Below, in pieces: positions 60,901 to 64,000 of a stretch of DNA of 64,000 nucleotides. This stretch comes from Nostoc sp. NMS7 (lineage in GTDB: Bacteria; Cyanobacteriota; Cyanobacteriia; Cyanobacteriales; Nostocaceae). The stretch's first letter is position 1. Each line of letters opens with the position of its first letter. The DNA lies in the NCBI RefSeq assembly GCF_017115085.1, contig NZ_JABXKJ010000097.1:1-64000 (forward strand). Direction: 5' to 3'. The notes under the pieces are model-generated. The model had not been told where the DNA came from. It saw only the letters and a list, made by a program, of their open reading frames with translations, and made no database searches. Both the position numbers and the translations under genes were made by a program.

Positions 60901-61141
60901 TGGGCAACTCCATCTTTTCATAAACTAATGCCCCAGGCTCTAATTCCCAAATTACTTGTAGTTCTTCACCCAAACCATCATCTTCAACAGAGGACAGACT
61001 GACCAAATGCTGAGTTTTTTCCACTGCACTCAGCATTGGATTGGTGGGTAAAGTCGTATTACGCACATCCGTGACGACGAATTGCCGGGAGCGAACGTTA
61101 ACCAGTTGACCTTGTTCTGGGATAGCTCTGACTATAGCCAT
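57971..61141 (-). CDS. drmD: DISARM class 1 SNF2-like helicase DrmD
   Basis: [104 protein letters not shown]. Start [11 protein letters not shown]. Confidence 0.9.
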   Translation of the reverse strand: [1056 protein letters not shown]

Positions 61142-61200
61142 GATTTGGGGAATGGGGAATTGGGAGTGGGGAGTAGGGAATTGGAAATTGGGAATTTCCA
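61142..61200. repeat. STRR-type tandem repeat upstream of drmD
   Basis: gatttggggaatggggaattgggagtggggagtagggaattggaaattggg. Confidence 0.8.
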
Positions 61201-61383
61201 ATCACCAATTATCAAAGACAGGTTTGTGTTGTTATTATTGTTACTTCTCTTTTCCTATACAGTCAAAATTCTCAGTGATATGTTCTCAAGATAGTGGTGC
61301 AAAGCATCTGCCGTGAGAACACACTCAGTAACTCAAACCGTGAAATGTATGCTAAATTTTTTACTTCATTGGAATTTTTGTAG

Positions 61384-61560
61384 TTTGCGTAGGCGCAGCC
61401 CGCACTTCTCTACGAGACGCTGCGCGTAGCAAGATCCCGAAAGGTACGACAAAGCTCAGTGACTGTCGTAGACAGGTTTTGAGCATTTGGTCAAGTTGCT
61501 CCTTTGTCGCGCGATTCCCTTCGGGATAGCTGACGCTCGTTCCTCGCTATCGCTAATGTC
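61384..61560. repeat. Nostoc-type dispersed palindromic repeats
   Basis: gcgtaggcgcagcccgcacttctctacgagacgctgcgcgtagc; gcgattcccttcgggatagctgacgctcgttcctcgctatcgc. Confidence 0.7.
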
Positions 61561-61642
61561 GTTTGTATTGCAATCTGTCTCGTCAACTAACAACACCCAA
61601 CTCGAACGCTGATATTTCCGCACCTAGATTTTGAATGAAAAT

Positions 61643-62332
61643 TTATTGGTAAGTGTTAGGTAAGATAGTTGGGTAAAATTTTTGGAGTAGGAGTAAAGTT
61701 TTTTGTACTGTAGTAATCCCTATTCCTTTCGTTGATAAAAATTTAGATAAATTACATATACTTTCCTCTTGCATTGCTTGCTTGACTTTTTTAATGTATG
61801 TTTTCCCCAAGCCAGTTACCTCTAAAATTTCTCTATCTGATAGTGAAAGAAAAACAGTTTTTAATTCATTAAATATATCATCAGGTGCATGAGGATCGTA
61901 TATATATATTTCTATAGGTAATTCACATTCACCTAAATACTTATTCATAATTTCTAGAGATTGCTCTTGGGGAATTCCTCCATTTTGTGTTCCAAGCAGA
62001 GGAAAAGCGATAGAAGTTATCTCTTTTTCTATGTAGGTATCGACGAATTTTTGCAAACCCAATTCCAGATATTCTAACTTTGATGGTTTCTTCCAGTGCT
62101 TTTTAGTTGGGAAGTTAAGAACCCAATGTTTGTCACATTTATACAGCCACAGCTTACCAATATCCATCAAATTTTGATTACATATTTCTACATAATATGT
62201 ATACATTTCTTGATATCTTAAGCGAAATTCCAATGCAATACCAGCACCCATCACCCCCACACAGTTAACAGTGTTGACTAGTGTTTGACAATTTGAAGTA
62301 AATAAATTGCCTTTAATAATTTTGAGACTCAT
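61643..62332 (-). CDS. Macrodomain ADP-ribosylglycohydrolase, DarG-like antitoxin
   Basis: NTVNCVGVMGAGIALEFRLRYQEMYTYYVEIC; AFPLLGTQNGGIP; C-terminal HhH-like helical region. Confidence 0.8.
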   Translation of the reverse strand: MSLKIIKGNLFTSNCQTLVNTVNCVGVMGAGIALEFRLRYQEMYTYYVEICNQNLMDIGKLWLYKCDKHWVLNFPTKKHWKKPSKLEYLELGLQKFVDTYIEKEITSIAFPLLGTQNGGIPQEQSLEIMNKYLGECELPIEIYIYDPHAPDDIFNELKTVFLSLSDREILEVTGLGKTYIKKVKQAMQEESICNLSKFLSTKGIGITTVQKTLLLLQKFYPTILPNTYQ

Positions 62333-64000
62333 TTGTATAAATTAACCATTCTTGACCATTTTCTTGAAACCTAACACTCATAGGAGTATTAGGCTTATAT
62401 TGTAGCTGGATAGAACGAGATGAACTAACATTAATAGATTGTCCAAAGTTAATTTTTGAAATGTCTTTAAACGGCGAAATAATTTCTCTATTAAATGGAA
62501 GCTGTTCTGTAAAGCTAAGAATTAATTCTCCATGAATGTTTCCATATTTATCGTAGTTATCAATTTGGATATCAATAAAATTTCCCCGATCGTTAATTGT
62601 TACATAAGGATTATTATGATAGAACAAACTCCCTTCACGAACAATTTCCAATTCTTGAAATACGCGATTAGCATATTTTGATTCTGTACCAATGAGCTTT
62701 AGCAAAGTATCTTTATCCTGGGTTGTACGACAAATAATACTTATATCCTCTAAATTAAACTCAGTAAAATCGAGGTAATTATGAACGATAAATTCTTGTT
62801 GGGATGCTCTCAGAAAAGTCTCTTTGCCAGCTGCCAGTGTAGAATAGACATGATCAAAATCAAAACACTGCTCCAAGAAAGTTGTACTGTTACCATAATG
62901 AGAGCCTGAAGCTGCAAGATTCCCACTACTTATACCACATTTGCTGCCATGAGTTTCCAGCACTCGCTTTAGATCGAAGCGGAAGAAAATTGGTACAGGA
63001 CAAAGAGCATAAATATTTCCTCTACGTTTGCCTAACCCTTCATTATGCCATTGAGTTGGAGTTTGTGGTCGGCAATAGAAACGTGCAAAATCTTTTACAT
63101 CGCTTCTGGTCCGGCCGATAAGGTTTGCGCCAGCTGAATTGCTGAAGTTACCACAAAGATTTCTGGCTAGTAGTTTTTCATCTGTGAGAATTGAAACAGC
63201 ATTTTCAATATGGGTAAAGTGGTAGATGTATCCTTTCCAAGTGGAATTCTGACGATTTAGCCCAGCTTGAAATTTACGTGCAAATTCTTCTATTTCTTCT
63301 GGTGTTCTCTCTAAATAAAAATCATTACTTATGCAATTGCTGTGTATTTCAAAGAAAGGGTTATAATTATCTACTTCTTCTGTCCCTGTAGTCTCTATCT
63401 CTATGGTTGCAGTTTGCAGAGGGTTAGGTTCACCATCTAAATTCGCTATTTCTATAGCAATTAATACCATGTATTCAAGTATGTCTATAATCTGTTTATC
63501 ATTGGCAAACCAAGAATGTTCACGATTAGAATATAATAAAGGAGCTATTTCTTGTTTTTTCTCTCCCTTCAAAAGATAAACACATACTGCTTGACGCTGT
63601 TCTTCAGTTTTTGCCTGTAGCGCCCACCTAATAATTTCGTCTTTAGAAATACTATCTCTCCTGGAACGACAAGCATAGAATAAATTTAAAGCAGTATCCT
63701 TATACTCATTGTGGAGGATGCGGCTATCTGGTGCAAAATCAACTAACAATTTTTCCTCAATAGCATTAGAATTACTGATTAATAGTTGCTGACAAGGCAA
63801 ATAACTACCAGCTTGAGACATAAAGTAAACTGTCTCTAAAAAATTCTGAAGTTCATTAAGTTCATAAGCTGCACTAAAGTTATTAAGAAAATCTTTGGAA
63901 ATCAGACTACCAAGATATATAGCTTGGGATACTCCCACTCTTGGCTGACTATTTCCTATTTCATTTTTTAATATATCAACTAACCGTAAATCATTGACAA
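62313..64000 (-). CDS. DarT-like DNA ADP-ribosyltransferase domain in a larger protein; ORF open to window edge
   Basis: YIYHFTHIENAVSILTDEKLLARN; GAN..; GNIYALCPVPIFFRF; LRASQQEFIVHNYLDF (catalytic Glu-type). Frame upstream of the listed 63938 start (GTG) reads NDLRLVDILKNEIGNSQPR without a stop. Confidence 0.7.
   Translation of the reverse strand, partial: VNDLRLVDILKNEIGNSQPRVGVSQAIYLGSLISKDFLNNFSAAYELNELQNFLETVYFMSQAGSYLPCQQLLISNSNAIEEKLLVDFAPDSRILHNEYKDTALNLFYACRSRRDSISKDEIIRWALQAKTEEQRQAVCVYLLKGEKKQEIAPLLYSNREHSWFANDKQIIDILEYMVLIAIEIANLDGEPNPLQTATIEIETTGTEEVDNYNPFFEIHSNCISNDFYLERTPEEIEEFARKFQAGLNRQNSTWKGYIYHFTHIENAVSILTDEKLLARNLCGNFSNSAGANLIGRTRSDVKDFARFYCRPQTPTQWHNEGLGKRRGNIYALCPVPIFFRFDLKRVLETHGSKCGISSGNLAASGSHYGNSTTFLEQCFDFDHVYSTLAAGKETFLRASQQEFIVHNYLDFTEFNLEDISIICRTTQDKDTLLKLIGTESKYANRVFQELEIVREGSLFYHNNPYVTINDRGNFIDIQIDNYDKYGNIHGELILSFTEQLPFNREIISPFKDISKINFGQSINVSSSRSIQLQYKPNTPMSVRFQENGQEWLIYTNESQNY

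Noticed and set aside
40613-61141. BREX or Type I restriction-modification
   Set aside because: No PglZ, BrxC or HsdS; DUF1998 + DrmA-type helicase + SNF2 + Eco57I-type MTase + PLD fit DISARM better.

Overview
64-kb window, most likely from a large plasmid or integrative element of a filamentous (Nostoc/Calothrix-type) cyanobacterium. That host guess is inference from HIP1 GCGATCGC octamers, heptanucleotide tandem repeats and Nostoc-type dispersed repeats. Layout: (i) 0-6 kb, plasmid-type accessory genes, including a set of three related small genes on the minus strand and an AAA+ ATPase; (ii) 6-9.2 kb, two partition modules back to back, actin-like ParM plus small partner and Walker ParA plus small partner, separated by about 450 bp of repeats; (iii) 9.2-10.9 kb, an IS607-type element (serine resolvase TnpA plus TnpB); (iv) 11-19.2 kb, a replication module: XRE regulator, winged-helix initiator with intragenic iterons, DnaB helicase, a protein encoded by a repeat-studded gene, an AEP-like primase and a ParB-N protein; (v) 20.3-31.2 kb, a long co-oriented cluster with an FtsK/SpoIIIE-type translocase, RusA-like nuclease, lysozyme-like and M23 wall hydrolases and many small membrane proteins. 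No T4SS ATPase is visible there, so it is a candidate undescribed DNA-transfer/envelope system. It also contains a tRNA-like element with a UUA (ochre) anticodon; (vi) 31.5-40.5 kb, cargo bounded by a ~119-bp direct repeat, including a Septu-like ATPase+HNH pair and a CoiA/GIY-YIG fusion; (vii) 40.6-61.2 kb, a class 1 DISARM-like locus (drmD, drmMI, drmA, drmB, drmC) with extra genes: a second PLD protein, a RelE-UvrD fusion, DUF559 and Rpn nucleases; (viii) 61.6-64 kb, a DarTG-like ADP-ribosyltransferase/macrodomain pair with the DarT ORF running off the window. All family calls are by eye from the translated ORFs; no searches were run.
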